A DNA stretch of 64,000 nucleotides from Calliopum simillimum (Eukaryota; Arthropoda; Insecta; Diptera; Lauxaniidae): contig OX638368.1 in assembly GCA_951812925.1 (NCBI GenBank), positions 17,857,187-17,921,186 of the forward strand. The letters are read 5' to 3'. Under the pieces are notes generated by a model. It was given only the letters and a program-made list of their open reading frames with translations, made no database searches and was not told the origin of the DNA. Shown here piece by piece: positions 1 through 10,235 of the stretch. Positions within the stretch are counted from its first letter, which is position 1, and every line of letters begins with the position of its first letter. The position numbers and the translations under genes were made by a program.

Positions 1-229
1 CCCGAAACATTCATGTCACGAAATAAAAGTTTGGTGAAACCAAAAATAACCTTAATATGGAGAAATGTGATAATTGGAAGCGTTGCGCCCACTGCACCAG
101 CAATAAAAAGTACAACCGCACTAATGTATTTTGCATTCAATGCGAAGTATTCCTTTGTTTCACGAAATCCCGTGACTGCTTTGGGGAGTACCACAACCAA
201 AAATAACCTTTTTTTATATTTATATACTT
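1..229. other. Unassigned edge sequence
   Basis: A 72-codon open frame on the plus strand resembles nothing I recognise. The phrase CCAAAAATAACCTT occurs twice, near 41 and 199, so this may be the end of a dispersed repeat cut by the window edge. Confidence 0.3.
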
Positions 230-810
230 AATAATAATAGTCTAAGATCCGGCAGTAAAAAAACGTATCGATCGAGTTTTTAGTTAAATCCTAATTTTTA
301 CATATATTTAGAAATGGGGGAATATATTTTTGCTGGATTGCCTCTCAAAATGTGGGCGCAAGTATTATCAATTTGCGATGACTTATGAACCGTGAGTCTC
401 ATGGGGAAAAGTATTCAAATCTTTTTTATGAAGAGTTATATGATCTACTAGTAATTTTTATTATATGTTAAAAAAAATTTACCATTTAAGAATTAAAAAC
501 CGATTTTTTTTACGCAATAAACAAACGTAAAAAAATCGGTTTTTAATAAATAACTCCCAAACGGTTAATTTTTTTTACATATAATAAAAATTACTTGTAA
601 AGCATATGACCCTCCATAAAAAAGATCTGATCACTTTTTCTCGTGCGACTCACAGTTCATAAGTTATCGCAATTTGATAATACTTTCGGCCACATTTTGA
701 TAGGCAACCCGCCAAAAATATGTTCTCCCATTCATAAATATATGTAAAAACTAGATTTAAACTAAAAACTCGATCGATACGTTTTTACTGCCGGATCTCG
801 TACTATAATA
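230..810. repeat. Foldback/MITE-like element with long inverted arms
   Basis: The left arm begins GATCCGGCAGTAAAAA at 246. The right arm ends with its complement at about 798. Complementarity continues inward through the GTATCGATCGAGTTTTTAGTT stretch and the poly-pyrimidine tract to a centre near 525, and weakly outward by about ten bases. No coding capacity is seen. The shape fits a non-autonomous foldback element or a palindromic MITE; the superfamily is not identifiable. Confidence 0.75.
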
Positions 811-1069
811 AAAAAACAACAAACTATTTTTGGAGTTTCAATCCAATTAAAAAATAAAAAACTTTAAAAAAGAACACAGGTAAAAGAAAATTTCAAAATG
901 TTTCGTTATCGCCCAAAGGCAAACATGTTTGCCAGCCTCCCATTGCTTGGGAGGCTGTTTTGTTTGACCCCGCAATATCCATTTTGACGAATTTTGGGAC
1001 GCTGATCACGAATTTCAACTCTATTTTTAAATCCTTTTTAATTTTCATGTTTTAATCTCAAATATAGAA
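811..1069. other. Intergenic, unassigned
   Basis: AT-rich sequence with one GC-richer patch near 930-970 that includes a short inverted pair (CCTCCCATTGC / GGGAGGCTG). No gene is seen. Confidence 0.3.
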
Positions 1070-1668
1070 ATATCTTGGTATGCGGGCTTAGAAACTGCCC
1101 TAAGTATCGGGCAGAGCTTGAATTTTATATTCTGTCTGAGTAAAATTTGGTTGGACTATCCTCAAAAACGCTTTCAGTATATCATTTTGAAACTTTTGCA
1201 TATCTGGATGGTACCAAGCCCTTTCGCCCAAATTCACATACTTAGTTTTTGTCCATAGTTTGCATAAACTATTCCTAGTATTTATATCTACATATTTTGC
1301 TCAAAAAATTACGCTTTTAGTGTTCTATTAGTATGGGCAGTGGGCGTGTCCGTCCACCGATTTCGATCATTTTCAATCCCATGCGTTAACTTTTACAACA
1401 AATCCAATATACAAAATTTAATCAAATTATCTTGCTTAGTTGAAATAATTCCACAGACAGGCAGCCAGATGGACAGTCAGACAGATAGAAGAAAATAGCT
1501 ATATCGAATCACGAGGTAGCGCTGATCAATAATAAATATATACTTTTCTATACCTGCCATGCCTTCTTCTCTGCATTACAAACGGAAGGACTAAGTGAAT
1601 ATGCCCTGGGTATAAAAACTGGCATGTGCGATACTTGGGGCAGTTTCTAAACCCCCATACCAAGATAT
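1070..1668. repeat. Inverted-repeat element with DINE-like internal text
   Basis: ATATCTTGGTATGCGGGC at about 1070 is matched by its diverged complement ending near 1668; the arms are about 45 bp. The interior (1455-1610) carries a 'CAGACAG... GCTGATCAA... TATATAC... TACCTGCC' phrase that recurs at 45075-45175 beside a Helitron-like end. This phrase type is common in fly genomes within dispersed Helitron/DINE-related repeats. The small open frames here are not supported as genes. Confidence 0.55.
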
Positions 1669-1924
1669 TTTTAAATTTGAATTTAAAGCACATAAATTTG
1701 ATGCGGCAATGAAAGTTGACAAGTGTTTTCAAGAACAGCCTGAATTTGTTAAATATTTTTTTAATTAACACGTTGAGTGCAACAATACAAGCAAAATGTC
1801 CTCCGTCAGGTGCCACGTGAACCGCCGGCGCACAGTGGGGCAAGGAGCTCTCATATGTGGCATCAAATAAACGGAGCTACGCACTGCAACCAAATTACAT
1901 ATACATACTAAGGATGGATCACTT

Positions 1925-2370
1925 AAGCTTTCAACAAAATTTGGTCGAATTTGAACAAGAGGGCGTGGCACCTCCCATACAAGCCAAATCTTAAAAACTC
2001 TATACTGATGGTACCATCTGAGATAATCATACCGAATTTCGCACACTTGCTACCAATAATGTAGGTAAACTCTGATAGGAAAATTTGCAAATTCGAATAA
2101 GAGGGCGTGGTACCACCCATACAAACAAAGTCTTACAAACTATACTGAGGGTACTATCTGAGATAATCAAACCAAATTTCGTACACTTTCTACGAATAGT
2201 ATAGGTAAACTCTGGTAGGAAAATTAGCGAATTCGGACAAGAGGGCGTGGTACCTCCCATACAAGCAAAATCATAAAAACTCTATATTGAGAGTGCTTTC
2301 TGAGATAATCGAAGCAAATTTGGTACAATTGCTATGAATAGTAAAAGTCAGCTCTGCTAGGAAATAAAGA
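1925..2370. repeat. Tandem minisatellite, about 141-bp unit, three copies
   Basis: The phrase GAGGGCGTGG is at 1959, 2101 and 2241, a spacing of 142 and 140 bp. It is followed each time by a 'cc(t/a)cccatacaa' block and a 'gagataatc' block. Related units occur at 38580-38760 and 44950-45010, next to Helitron-like 3' ends. I therefore read this as the internal minisatellite of a DINE-1/Helitron-like element. The four overlapping minus-strand open frames across it are repeat shadows. Confidence 0.7.
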
Positions 2371-3375
2371 GACACGCTTTCAGGTATTTTGACCAATATT
2401 GGGTCTTGAAATGAGATCATTTCTTACTTAAGTGCTCGTGATGACCACCTGTCCTCTTTTCCATCTGTTTTAACAAAAAACCGAATTGCTGTTCAAAATT
2501 ATCCTGTCCAGAACTATACATAATGTTTATAAGTTCTTGTCTCGTGACAAATAATAAGTTAGAGGCCATTTGTAAAACAAAATTAGAAATTTTGAATTAT
2601 GTCGGCAATGCAAGAAAAAATATTTTATTTTAGGTTACGTTCTAAAAATCGAGTTAAATTTTAAAGTAGCAAAAAGTAGCAAAATTTTCTTGTCGCTTCT
2701 AGAAGGCAATACTTAACGGAATATTTTTGAACCATTACTAATGCTTGGAAAGGCTTGGACCCCAATTAAATTATCTATTATATATTTAATTTCGTAAAAT
2801 TTTTCTTCTCCATTTTATTTAACTTGCCTACCTAAATGTGTAAACATTTTTAAGGAAAAAAACATGTTTATATACGGTTACATACCTGAAGATGAAAGCT
2901 CCATGGTCAAATAATATTAAATGTTAATAAACTCTAGCAAAAAACTGCTTTGATTGATATGGAAATTACTTATAAAAATTATTTCAGTCTACAAAGTTAA
3001 AGTTTGGCGTGCTGTAGTGATGAAATGGGTTTGTTACAAGTCATTTGAAAAATGGCAAATAGTACGTTGGTTAATATTGTACTTAACCAATATAAAAGGA
3101 TATTCTGAAATAACATTTAATTTTTTGAATTATCGCCAGGTATTGACAGAATCTGCCCCACTGTGCGGCGTTACACACTAAAACTTCCTTAGTGTGCCGT
3201 GTGTACCGCCGACGGTGCAGTCATAAGTGAACTAAATGCAATATATATTCTGAAGCACTGCAGTAAATCAAAAAATTTTTGTATTTTATCACAGAGGAAA
3301 AGGTATTTTTGGTTAGAGTTTGAAAGAATTACAAAAGTTACATAAAAGAGGATCAAAAAACAAAAATAATGAGGG
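2371..3375. other. Intergenic with two GC-rich motif islands
   Basis: AT-rich sequence. Around 3150-3230 there is a GC-richer patch containing GTGCCGTGTGTACCGCC, one of four related motif copies at about 1810, 3193, 3798 and 11095 (reverse). No gene is recognised. Confidence 0.35.
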
Positions 3376-3493
3376 GATTCCTGAAAACGTGTAAAAGCCT
3401 CGAAAACCTCGTTAGCTCGTAAAAGTTGTCAAAATCAATACAAAATTTGACAGATTTACGAGTTTACGAGGCTTTTACACGTTTTCAGGAATC
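3376..3493. repeat. Short palindromic MITE, family A copy 1
   Basis: The ends GATTCCTGAAAACGTGTAAA and its exact complement close a 118-bp hairpin. The arms continue through GCCTCG and the inner TTTACGAG / CTCGTAAA pair. A diverged second copy lies at 17030-17161, so this is a family and not a chance palindrome. Confidence 0.85.
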
Positions 3494-4085
3494 GGCTTGA
3501 TATTTATTGGAACAAAAACTAACAAAAGTAAAAATTACATTCAATTAAAGGTTACTAATAATAAAAACTAATAACCAATGTGTTATGTTGAAACATTCCA
3601 GACAAAAGGTGGATTATAATCCATAATAATTATAATAACTATTTATACACTTATTTCAAAATGTTCCAAACTTTTTGGTTGTTTTTATTGCTTCTTCACC
3701 TCAAGATGTATATTTTATTTGAATGGTGGCACTGTGGTCAAATATTATCAACAAACTTGCGGTGAACAAGGTACTTAGATAATTTGGTTTCACTCATGTG
3801 CCACGTGTACCGCCCAAATAGAAACTACTAACTTTAATATACGAAAAATGTTTTCTTTTAACTTTCTCTCTTTCCATACAAAACATAAACAAATATTTAA
3901 TAGAAATGTAACTTTTTTTTTTACTTTTATGGCATTAAAGAAAAATAAAAATTCGATTCCTTTGCGTGTTATATGCTGCCGTAATGTTTTAGGTTTTAAT
4001 GATATTAACTGACAGTCACTAGAACGCTGTTGCCAACACTATTACAAAATTTTAACTTTAACCATCCATTTGAAAACCATTTAAT
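3494..4085. other. Intergenic, unassigned
   Basis: AT-rich. A copy of the TGCCACGTGTACCGCC motif is at about 3798. No open frame of interest is seen. Confidence 0.35.
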
Positions 4086-4470
4086 TCATTCTAAAAGTTC
4101 ATCTGGAGGTTCATCTTTCACTTCAGGCACGGCAAATGATGAAATTGAAACGAGAGACTGCAAAGCATCGAAATTAAGCGTCGGATCTTTATCCTCGCTA
4201 GCATAACCACCATCTACGAGAAATCCTTTAAAATGTGCACACCTTTGATAATTCATATCTGCCTGCACGAGTACTACGTTTTTTCGGTCCGCGTTTTTTT
4301 GGCACATTTTGCTGTGAATTGTCCATTTCTTTTGCTGATATTGTTGTTGCCTGTTCTTTACTTTGTTGTTCAGGAATTGCCTCCATTCCCTCATGACGCA
4401 TTAGTCTCCTGATCAAAAAGCGTCGTTCCTCACGTGCTATCGCTAGGTCTTCCAATGTATGTACGAAAAT
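4086..4470 (-). pseudogene. C-terminal coding fragment, coiled-coil nuclear-type protein, frameshifted
   Basis: The minus strand reads LEDLAIAREERRFLIRRLMRHE, then a basic stretch rich in K/R/G/P (PKKRGPKKR), all in one frame (4455 down to about 4260). The reading then has to shift frame near 4230-4260 to continue into a second open frame, which ends at 4086 with the acidic tail VKDEPPDELLE and a stop. The EERRFL(I/L)RRL heptad segment resembles regions of chromatin-associated coiled-coil proteins (INO80E/TFPT or TBRG1 type); that similarity is from memory and weak. A possible splice acceptor (CATCAG) precedes the fragment at about 4478. No upstream exon was found, so it is either a terminal exon with a sequence error or a decayed copy. 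Confidence 0.4.
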
Positions 4471-4862
4471 CTGATGGCAACGTCAACAAATATCTCGTGC
4501 ACCAAACAAATATTCTAGCTATGCATGTATCTAAACGCTATTAAACCATTTGGCTATGGTGACATATATATGGTGACATATATATGTTTCGGTTACCGCC
4601 ACGTAACCATCATCAGACCAATTTATGTTTGATTTAAATTCCTATTGCAAATATCTTCAAAGTTAATTATTGCTGATGCATGCAATAAAAACATTATTAA
4701 ACTTTTCATAATTGCAATATTATGACTTATGCAATTATTTTGTGGATTAAGCCAACTTGTATTGCACCTAATTCTATTCTCACAAATATCTTCAAAGAAA
4801 TTAAAGATATTTGGGATCCAATAATTATTATTGAAATTTTCATGAAATACTTCAATACAAAT
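4471..4862. other. Intergenic; possible retroelement 3' scrap
   Basis: Contains a duplicated TGGTGACATATATATG (about 4558-4585). On the minus strand, CTGATGATGGTTACGTGGCG resembles the 3' ends of some non-LTR elements; this is tentative. Confidence 0.3.
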
Positions 4863-5339
4863 CGACGGCTTATATTCAATACCCTCTATCTACAATTTTC
4901 ACGAAAATTAGTTTTTGATGGTAAAACCTTCATTGAGACAAATGGCATCTACGATATTAATTCCACACGAAAAATTTGCTTCCAGAGCTACTTTTTTCCA
5001 TTTAAAGAAATTCACTATCTACAGCAATTGATTTTGTGAAATGCAATATCCTCTATCTACATATGAAAAATGAAAGATTTTTCATTTTATTATATTTATT
5101 GGATGGCCGTTATATACAAAGTCGTGACAAACGGTCGTCAATCGGCTCCAAATGGCGAAAATAAATTTTTCAGTATTGTATGTTGAACCTTGATAGCCCT
5201 GCTGAGTCGTGATTGGCCCTTCTGTAAACAAACAGATAAGGCTAGACGCATGAAATTTGGCACAGATGAAAACAATATTACTAGGCTATCTGGGATTAAA
5301 AATGGGCGTGATCGGTTAAACTTGATTTGAAAATTAATA

Positions 5340-5606
5340 CAATTGAGGAGTGTTCGCACCAAAGGGCCTAGGTACAATTTCGAGACAAAAGTTGTGTCAT
5401 AATATGAATCGGGTGACATTTTGTTAGAAATGATAATAATTGTTTTCTGTTTTCACGAAAAATTGACTCGATGGCGTGGAATTGATGGCATTATGTTAAA
5501 AAATTATACCAGTCAAATAACTGATTATTATGGCACATAGTATGTATGAGATTACTTTTGCCTCGAAATGGTACTTAGGCCCTTTGGTACGGCCACTCCT
5601 CATTTG
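5340..5606. repeat. MITE family B, copy 1
   Basis: The termini are CAATTGAGGAGTG...CACTCCTCATTTG. The arms continue with ACCAAAGGGCCTA and its complement, and the pair CGAGACAAAAGT / ACTTTTGCCTCG. Length is 267 bp. A second copy lies at 20374-20641 with the same arms. No coding potential. Confidence 0.85.
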
Positions 5607-5830
5607 TATATACGAGTCAAAAGAAACTGGGTATTAGAGCGGTTTCCAGACGGACTTTTGAATGCGAAACATGAAAACTGAAATTTGGGCTCAGATTTTT
5701 ATAAAAAGTACCCCAAGTTACTAGAAAGTAGATGTACCCAGAAGCAAGGGTCTTTAGTCCCTACTCCCCGCACAGGCCTACCATAGTCTTGCGCCCTAGT
5801 TTTTTATAGCAGTTCATGGTGGACTGGGAT

Positions 5831-6151
5831 TAGTGGTGGGCAAACTAAGACCAAGACCAAGATCATAGCAGTCTTGGTCTTGGTCTTGTTCTTGCATATT
5901 GTGTCTTGGTCATTAAGTTTGGTCTCAAAGATGCCAAATTTCGAATTGAGATATGATTTTATGCTTGAAACGGGTGTGACACACCTATTAACTATAAATT
6001 CGAAAGACTAAAAAGCAGTCTTGGTCTTGATGATAATCCTGAGCAAGGAAAAGACCACAGAAGTCTTGGACTAGCAATGATATCAGCGTCTTGGTCTAAT
6101 ACCGAGACCAAAACCGAGAATGAAGACCAAGACTAATTTTGCTCATCACTA
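5831..6151. mobile_element. hAT-type MITE with 8-bp target duplication
   Basis: The element starts TAGTGGTGGGCAAACT and ends GCTCATCACTA. It is flanked on both sides by ACTGGGAT (5823-5830 and 6152-6159), a perfect 8-bp duplication as made by hAT transposases. TIRs of the form YAGTGRTGRGCAAA are typical of hAT elements. The 321-bp body is built from repeated CTTGGTCT / AGACCAAG blocks in both orientations, so it can fold extensively. It carries no transposase. Confidence 0.9.
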
Positions 6152-6162
6152 ACTGGGATTTC

Positions 6163-6346
6163 CTTATTACGCATCTAAACTAGGATTTTTTTTATCATGT
6201 AAAAATTCTGAGTTATCTTTTCTTAGAAGTCCAAAAATCACTGTTTTGAGGCCTACTTAGAGCTATATAGCAAGCTATAAGCAAGGATAACTCAGGATCC
6301 TTACATGATAGAAAAAAAACCAAGTTTAGATTCATAATAAGCATAT
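6163..6346. repeat. Palindromic repeat, 'gataactcaggat' family
   Basis: Arms of about 75 bp: ACGCATCTAAACTAGG...TCATGTAAAA...GAGTTATC against GATAACTCAGGATCCTTACATGAT...CCAAGTTTAGATTCAT. The same phrase recurs within the palindrome at 26590-27370 and as a scrap near 46700, so it is a dispersed repeat. Confidence 0.7.
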
Positions 6347-6641
6347 CAAAGTTCAAAATAAACGGCTATGAAAAATAAGGACCTATAATAATCTGAGCTC
6401 AGGTTTCGGCTTATTTGCATTCTCAAGTCCGCCAGGCGCCTAACCTATTTTGAGTTTTCTTTTGCTAAAAAACCATCAATTAATAAATAATTCATAAAAA
6501 AATTGGTTTTTATTATTGTGCAATAGGCTCTATCTGCTTGTTTGAACACGCATTTTATATTATATTTGAATTGCAATATCCTCTATCTGCTATAATAAGG
6601 CGAATGACTAAGGTTTTTTTAAATTTTTTTATTTGAAGGAT

Positions 6642-8624
6642 CTAATGGCTCTTTTTAATTAATATCGTAGTACTTCGTTTGATTAACACTATAAAAAATA
6701 GCGAATAAAACAGTTTTTTTGCTCTCCTGAAAACTTGTGTTTTTGTAGATAGAGGGTATTGAATATAAGCCGTCGAAATATTCCCCATATTTAGTATTTC
6801 ATATCCTAAATTAAAATTATTTGTGTTAATATATATCTCGTGATTGTAGTTACATCTTCTACAATCTATTATCGACAAAGTTGTCAATATTTCATGGCTC
6901 AAAAAAAAATTCAAAGCCTCGTTTAAACTTTGAATTTTTTTTGTACAATCCTTTCTAATTATAAATCCGTCGAATAAAAAACTTGTAAGCTCCTTAGCAG
7001 TTGGCATTATATAACGGTCATGATGTTTGTGTTTTTTCGCATCAAAAAAAACTTTTTCTAATTCAGTTAAAGTTAGAATTTGAATTGTAAATTCAAATTC
7101 TAACTGCTGCAAGTCTAACCTAAGTGATAGATGTGCATTTAATGTGGCGATAATATATGCTAAAGTATCTTTCGCCGCATCTGAACAATATTGCGTATTA
7201 AGCCGCAATCTTGTAAAAAATAAAATATAGCTTCTGATTCTTTCAAACGTGTCATTTCTTTGAATAACTAATGGGCTTTCAAAGTAATTAAAAGAATCAA
7301 CAATTACTTTTATCACTTCTTGTGTACTTATCGCAATGTTAGCTATATTTGAAGGGAGTGCATTATTATCTACATAATCAACTATTTTATTTGCAAATTC
7401 ATTGCAAATAATATTTCCGTTGAAAAAATTATAAGATCTTCGAGCAAATGTTGTCTCAACCGTTCTTTTGTTACTAACTTTTTTAAGAATTTCCAATGAA
7501 AACATATCATTTTCATCATTCGAAACGTTCCGTAATAAATTCGCCATTAAATGCTGATAATCAAAGAGAATGTAAATTTTATTACTTACATATGTAATAA
7601 AATTGTCTAAATTATTTTCTTTTAATGATTCGATCATACTAATATATGCACGATCGCATACCAATGCTCTTGTTTCAAATTCAGCAGAAATTAAGGTATC
7701 TAAACAATAAAGAAATATACGTGACATTTCTTCCCTTTTAATTATAAACTTACTAAAGTGAAAATAAAGAGTATGTGTCCACTTATCTTTCACGCCATTT
7801 ATAGTCAGAACAAAAGCACTTCCAGCAATTTGTTTTGTTCTTCCACTATCTAACTTATTTTCAACACCGCTTAAATTTTTGTTACGCTCGTCTACTTCAA
7901 GTTTTTTTGTCAAACAGCATTCATCCATTGCAACAAAGCATATTTTGTCGTAATCATTCAAATTAAGGTATTCGACAAATACCATCAAATTTTCTTTTAC
8001 AGTTTCATTAAACCCAGGAGATCTTTTGGGTTTAATGAAATTTCTTTGTTCGTGATTTTGAGATGATACTTCCCTATCATCGAAGCCCATGAATTCACTA
8101 CCTGATTGATTTTGAGATGATACTTCCATATCATCGAAGCCCATGAATTCACTACCTGGAGATGATACTTGCAAGTCATCATTGAAGTCCATGAAATCAC
8201 TACCTGAGTGATTTCGAGATGATACTTGCACGTCATTACTTTCACCGTTCACTATATTTGGAGGTGAAATGACTTCCAAATCACTACCTGAGTGATTTGG
8301 AGATGATGGAGTCTGGAAGTTCACAGGCATTTCCACGTAATTATTGTGAACATCTCTTGCATACGTTGATACGATTGTAACAACGTTATTCATAACCTTG
8401 AATTTATTAAGTGATGGAATGGCATCAAGATTTGGCCTACAGCCATTCCATAATCTTATAACAGGGTTGAAATGCCTGTCACAAACATATATATTTGCGG
8501 TTATTACTTCTCTGATTTGAAGAGCTTCCAGCCAACGTTGTTTAATGACTGGATCGTGCGGCATCGCAACGAGCCGACGCCGACCAGTCATTGCAATTTT
8601 TTTGCAAATTACGCAAAAACGCAT
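6642..8624 (-). CDS. THAP-domain P-element-like transposase
   Basis: The 660-codon frame starts at an ATG at 8624. Residues 1-60 form a THAP zinc finger: C4, C7, C48 and H51 with the conserved W31 and a closing 'AIPSL'. THAP fingers are the DNA-binding domains of P-element transposases and THAP9. Residues about 130-195 are tandem repeats of a 'SSQNxSGSEFMGFDD' unit. The central part has an RNase-H-like order: an Asp in 'VAMDECCLT', an Asp in 'LVCDRAYIS', then 'FDYQHLMANLLRNV', matching the P-element 'phlLKnlRN' signature. The last 40-45 residues overlap the 32-bp inverted repeat at 6744-6775 and look unlike transposase, so the natural C-terminus may have been replaced. The intact frame suggests recent activity or constraint. 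No P-type terminal repeats were recognised. A domesticated THAP gene is the alternative. Confidence 0.8.
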   Translation of the reverse strand: MRFCVICKKIAMTGRRRLVAMPHDPVIKQRWLEALQIREVITANIYVCDRHFNPVIRLWNGCRPNLDAIPSLNKFKVMNNVVTIVSTYARDVHNNYVEMPVNFQTPSSPNHSGSDLEVISPPNIVNGESNDVQVSSRNHSGSDFMDFNDDLQVSSPGSEFMGFDDMEVSSQNQSGSEFMGFDDREVSSQNHEQRNFIKPKRSPGFNETVKENLMVFVEYLNLNDYDKICFVAMDECCLTKKLEVDERNKNLSGVENKLDSGRTKQIAGSAFVLTINGVKDKWTHTLYFHFSKFIIKREEMSRIFLYCLDTLISAEFETRALVCDRAYISMIESLKENNLDNFITYVSNKIYILFDYQHLMANLLRNVSNDENDMFSLEILKKVSNKRTVETTFARRSYNFFNGNIICNEFANKIVDYVDNNALPSNIANIAISTQEVIKVIVDSFNYFESPLVIQRNDTFERIRSYILFFTRLRLNTQYCSDAAKDTLAYIIATLNAHLSLRLDLQQLEFEFTIQILTLTELEKVFFDAKKHKHHDRYIMPTAKELTSFLFDGFIIRKDCTKKIQSLNEALNFFLSHEILTTLSIIDCRRCNYNHEIYINTNNFNLGYEILNMGNISTAYIQYPLSTKTQVFRRAKKLFYSLFFIVLIKRSTTILIKKSH

Positions 8625-8639
8625 TTTAAATTTCGCGCA

Positions 8640-8849
8640 GACAATTAAGAAGATTAATAGTGGTAGGTGGGGGTTGGAGAGCGAAATTCACTAGAATATA
8701 TATTAATAAAATATATATTTTTTTTATATATTTTATCTGAAAAAAGAATTTAATTTAAATTATTTATTATTAATTAATATTATTATAATTTATTTATTTG
8801 ATTTAGGAAGGCTTTTTGATGAAAAAGGTGAGTCACAAAGTAAAAAGAA
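8640..8849. other. AT-rich spacer 5' of the THAP gene
   Basis: Very AT-rich sequence upstream of the transposase start. It may hold its promoter; no specific element is visible. Confidence 0.3.
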
Positions 8850-9943
8850 TAAGGCCCAATTTCACAGTGTGAGCTTAAGCTTTAGCTTAGCTAAACCGTT
8901 AGTGTCGCTTAAGCGGCCCATAAATATTTTCCAATTTCACAGTTGACTAGCTCACTTTTGTCATTAGCAAAGACACAAACCGAAAATACTGGCAAACAAA
9001 GTTGACATTTATCAAATTTGGCGTTAAAATTTTGTTTACAATTTACAAAATTTTCCAATAAACTCTAATTTTATTGTCGTCTATAAGACAAAGCTCAGTT
9101 AAATGTAATGTTATATTGTAATCTTTTATTTTGAAAATGTCAAATTTTACATAAATAATTTATTTGATACTTATATTATGATACTTATATATGATATTTA
9201 TTTGAACGAATGTTCCCACAAGTTTTTTTGAAAACACTGCTTTTCACTTTTAAAATCCGCTTATTGTTTCCCCAGACGTTCGAAAATCCAAATCAGGCGT
9301 TAGTAGCGCCTGGTATACATTCATTCCTCACTGGTACTGGACTTTTCTAGCCGATCACCTGCTGCAATCCAACTTCTACAGCTTGTTCCTCTCGTGACGT
9401 GTATGAAAAGACATTTAAAAATAGCTTATTGTTTTGTTCCATTTCGAGCATTGCTCATGCTATGAGCTGCTGCTAATCTAACGGCAGCATCTTCACATTT
9501 TCGATAACCCTATAATGTACTCCATGACCCTCCAGCTTTTGCTCCTTAATCAGGCTCCACGTCCAACCAATTTATGAAAACCACGCAAATGTCCATGTAT
9601 TTTGCGTGTGTTTAGTTTATGCAAAACGCCGATTTCCTTCCATTTCAAAGCCAACATGCCGGAGAATTTGTCCGCTTGCCTTTGATATTTTTATTTCAAT
9701 TTTCGTGTATGTATATTTTTGAAAATATTATTTTTTTTCGTAGTTTATTTTTAATTTATTTTATTTTTTGTCAATGTCAATTATGACATAAACGCCGCTT
9801 AAACCTCCCTAACTATTTATAGTGTCGATTGACTGGCGCTTAAGCGGCCCTTAAATTAAAATGACTGTGAAAATGAAATTTTAAGTTAAACTACACTCAA
9901 CAGATAAACTACGCTTAAGCTCAGACTGTGAAATTGGGCCTTA
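8850..9943. mobile_element. Non-autonomous Harbinger-type element
   Basis: The termini are TAAGGCCCAATTTCACAGT and its complement ACTGTGAAATTGGGCCTTA. Subterminal GCTTAAGC and CGCTTAAGCGGCC blocks repeat in both arms (8873-8925 and 9838-9920). The GGCCCAATTTCACA-type end and the bordering TAA/TTA fit PIF/Harbinger. The 1.09-kb interior has GC-richer stretches (9280-9670) that look like decayed minus-strand coding sequence with several stops, perhaps a captured or relict accessory gene. Confidence 0.65.
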
Positions 9944-10235
9944 GAATTTTTTTGTGCAGAGTAACTGTTTCGGAAATATTCGATAATGTCGAATTTTTCC
10001 ACTTTTTGCAGTTTTTTAAGAATATTTCCTAAACGGTTATTTTTTCGTTAATGCAAATCAATACTTTTTGTAGAACCTGTTTTTCTCTACAAAAAAGATT
10101 CTGATACTTTTTATCGTTCGACTCACCGTTTTCATCAAAAAGCCTCCCAAATGAAATCCGATTGAAATCAATCGGATTTCACGACATGCCTGATTAACAT
10201 TAAACATTAAAAAAAAAGGATGTTTCACTCCTGCA
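9944..10235. other. Spacer with a perfect 12-bp-arm hairpin
   Basis: At about 10153-10180 GAAATCCGATTG, a 4-base loop and CAATCGGATTTC form a perfect hairpin just 3' of the minus-strand gene at 10236. Phrases such as 'AAAAAAGAT-CTGAT-CTTTTT...GACTCAC' also occur near 615-655, so part of this is repeat. Confidence 0.5.

Larger units (their letters stand above)
4863..6775. repeat. Composite element bounded by a 32-bp perfect inverted repeat
   Basis: CGACGGCTTATATTCAATAC plus twelve further bases (4863-4894) recurs as its exact complement at 6744-6775. The inner part CCTCTATCTAC is repeated, with small changes, at about 4885, 5017, 5050, 6527, 6580 and (reverse) 6748. Two younger MITEs (5340-5606 and 5831-6151) sit inside. 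The right copy overlaps the 3' end of the THAP transposase frame, so either this element inserted there or the motif belongs to the transposase element's own subterminal region. Confidence 0.6.

Noticed and set aside
1526..2260. Four overlapping minus-strand frames with similar peptides
   Set aside because: They repeat because the DNA is a 141-bp minisatellite; there is no protein-level signal.
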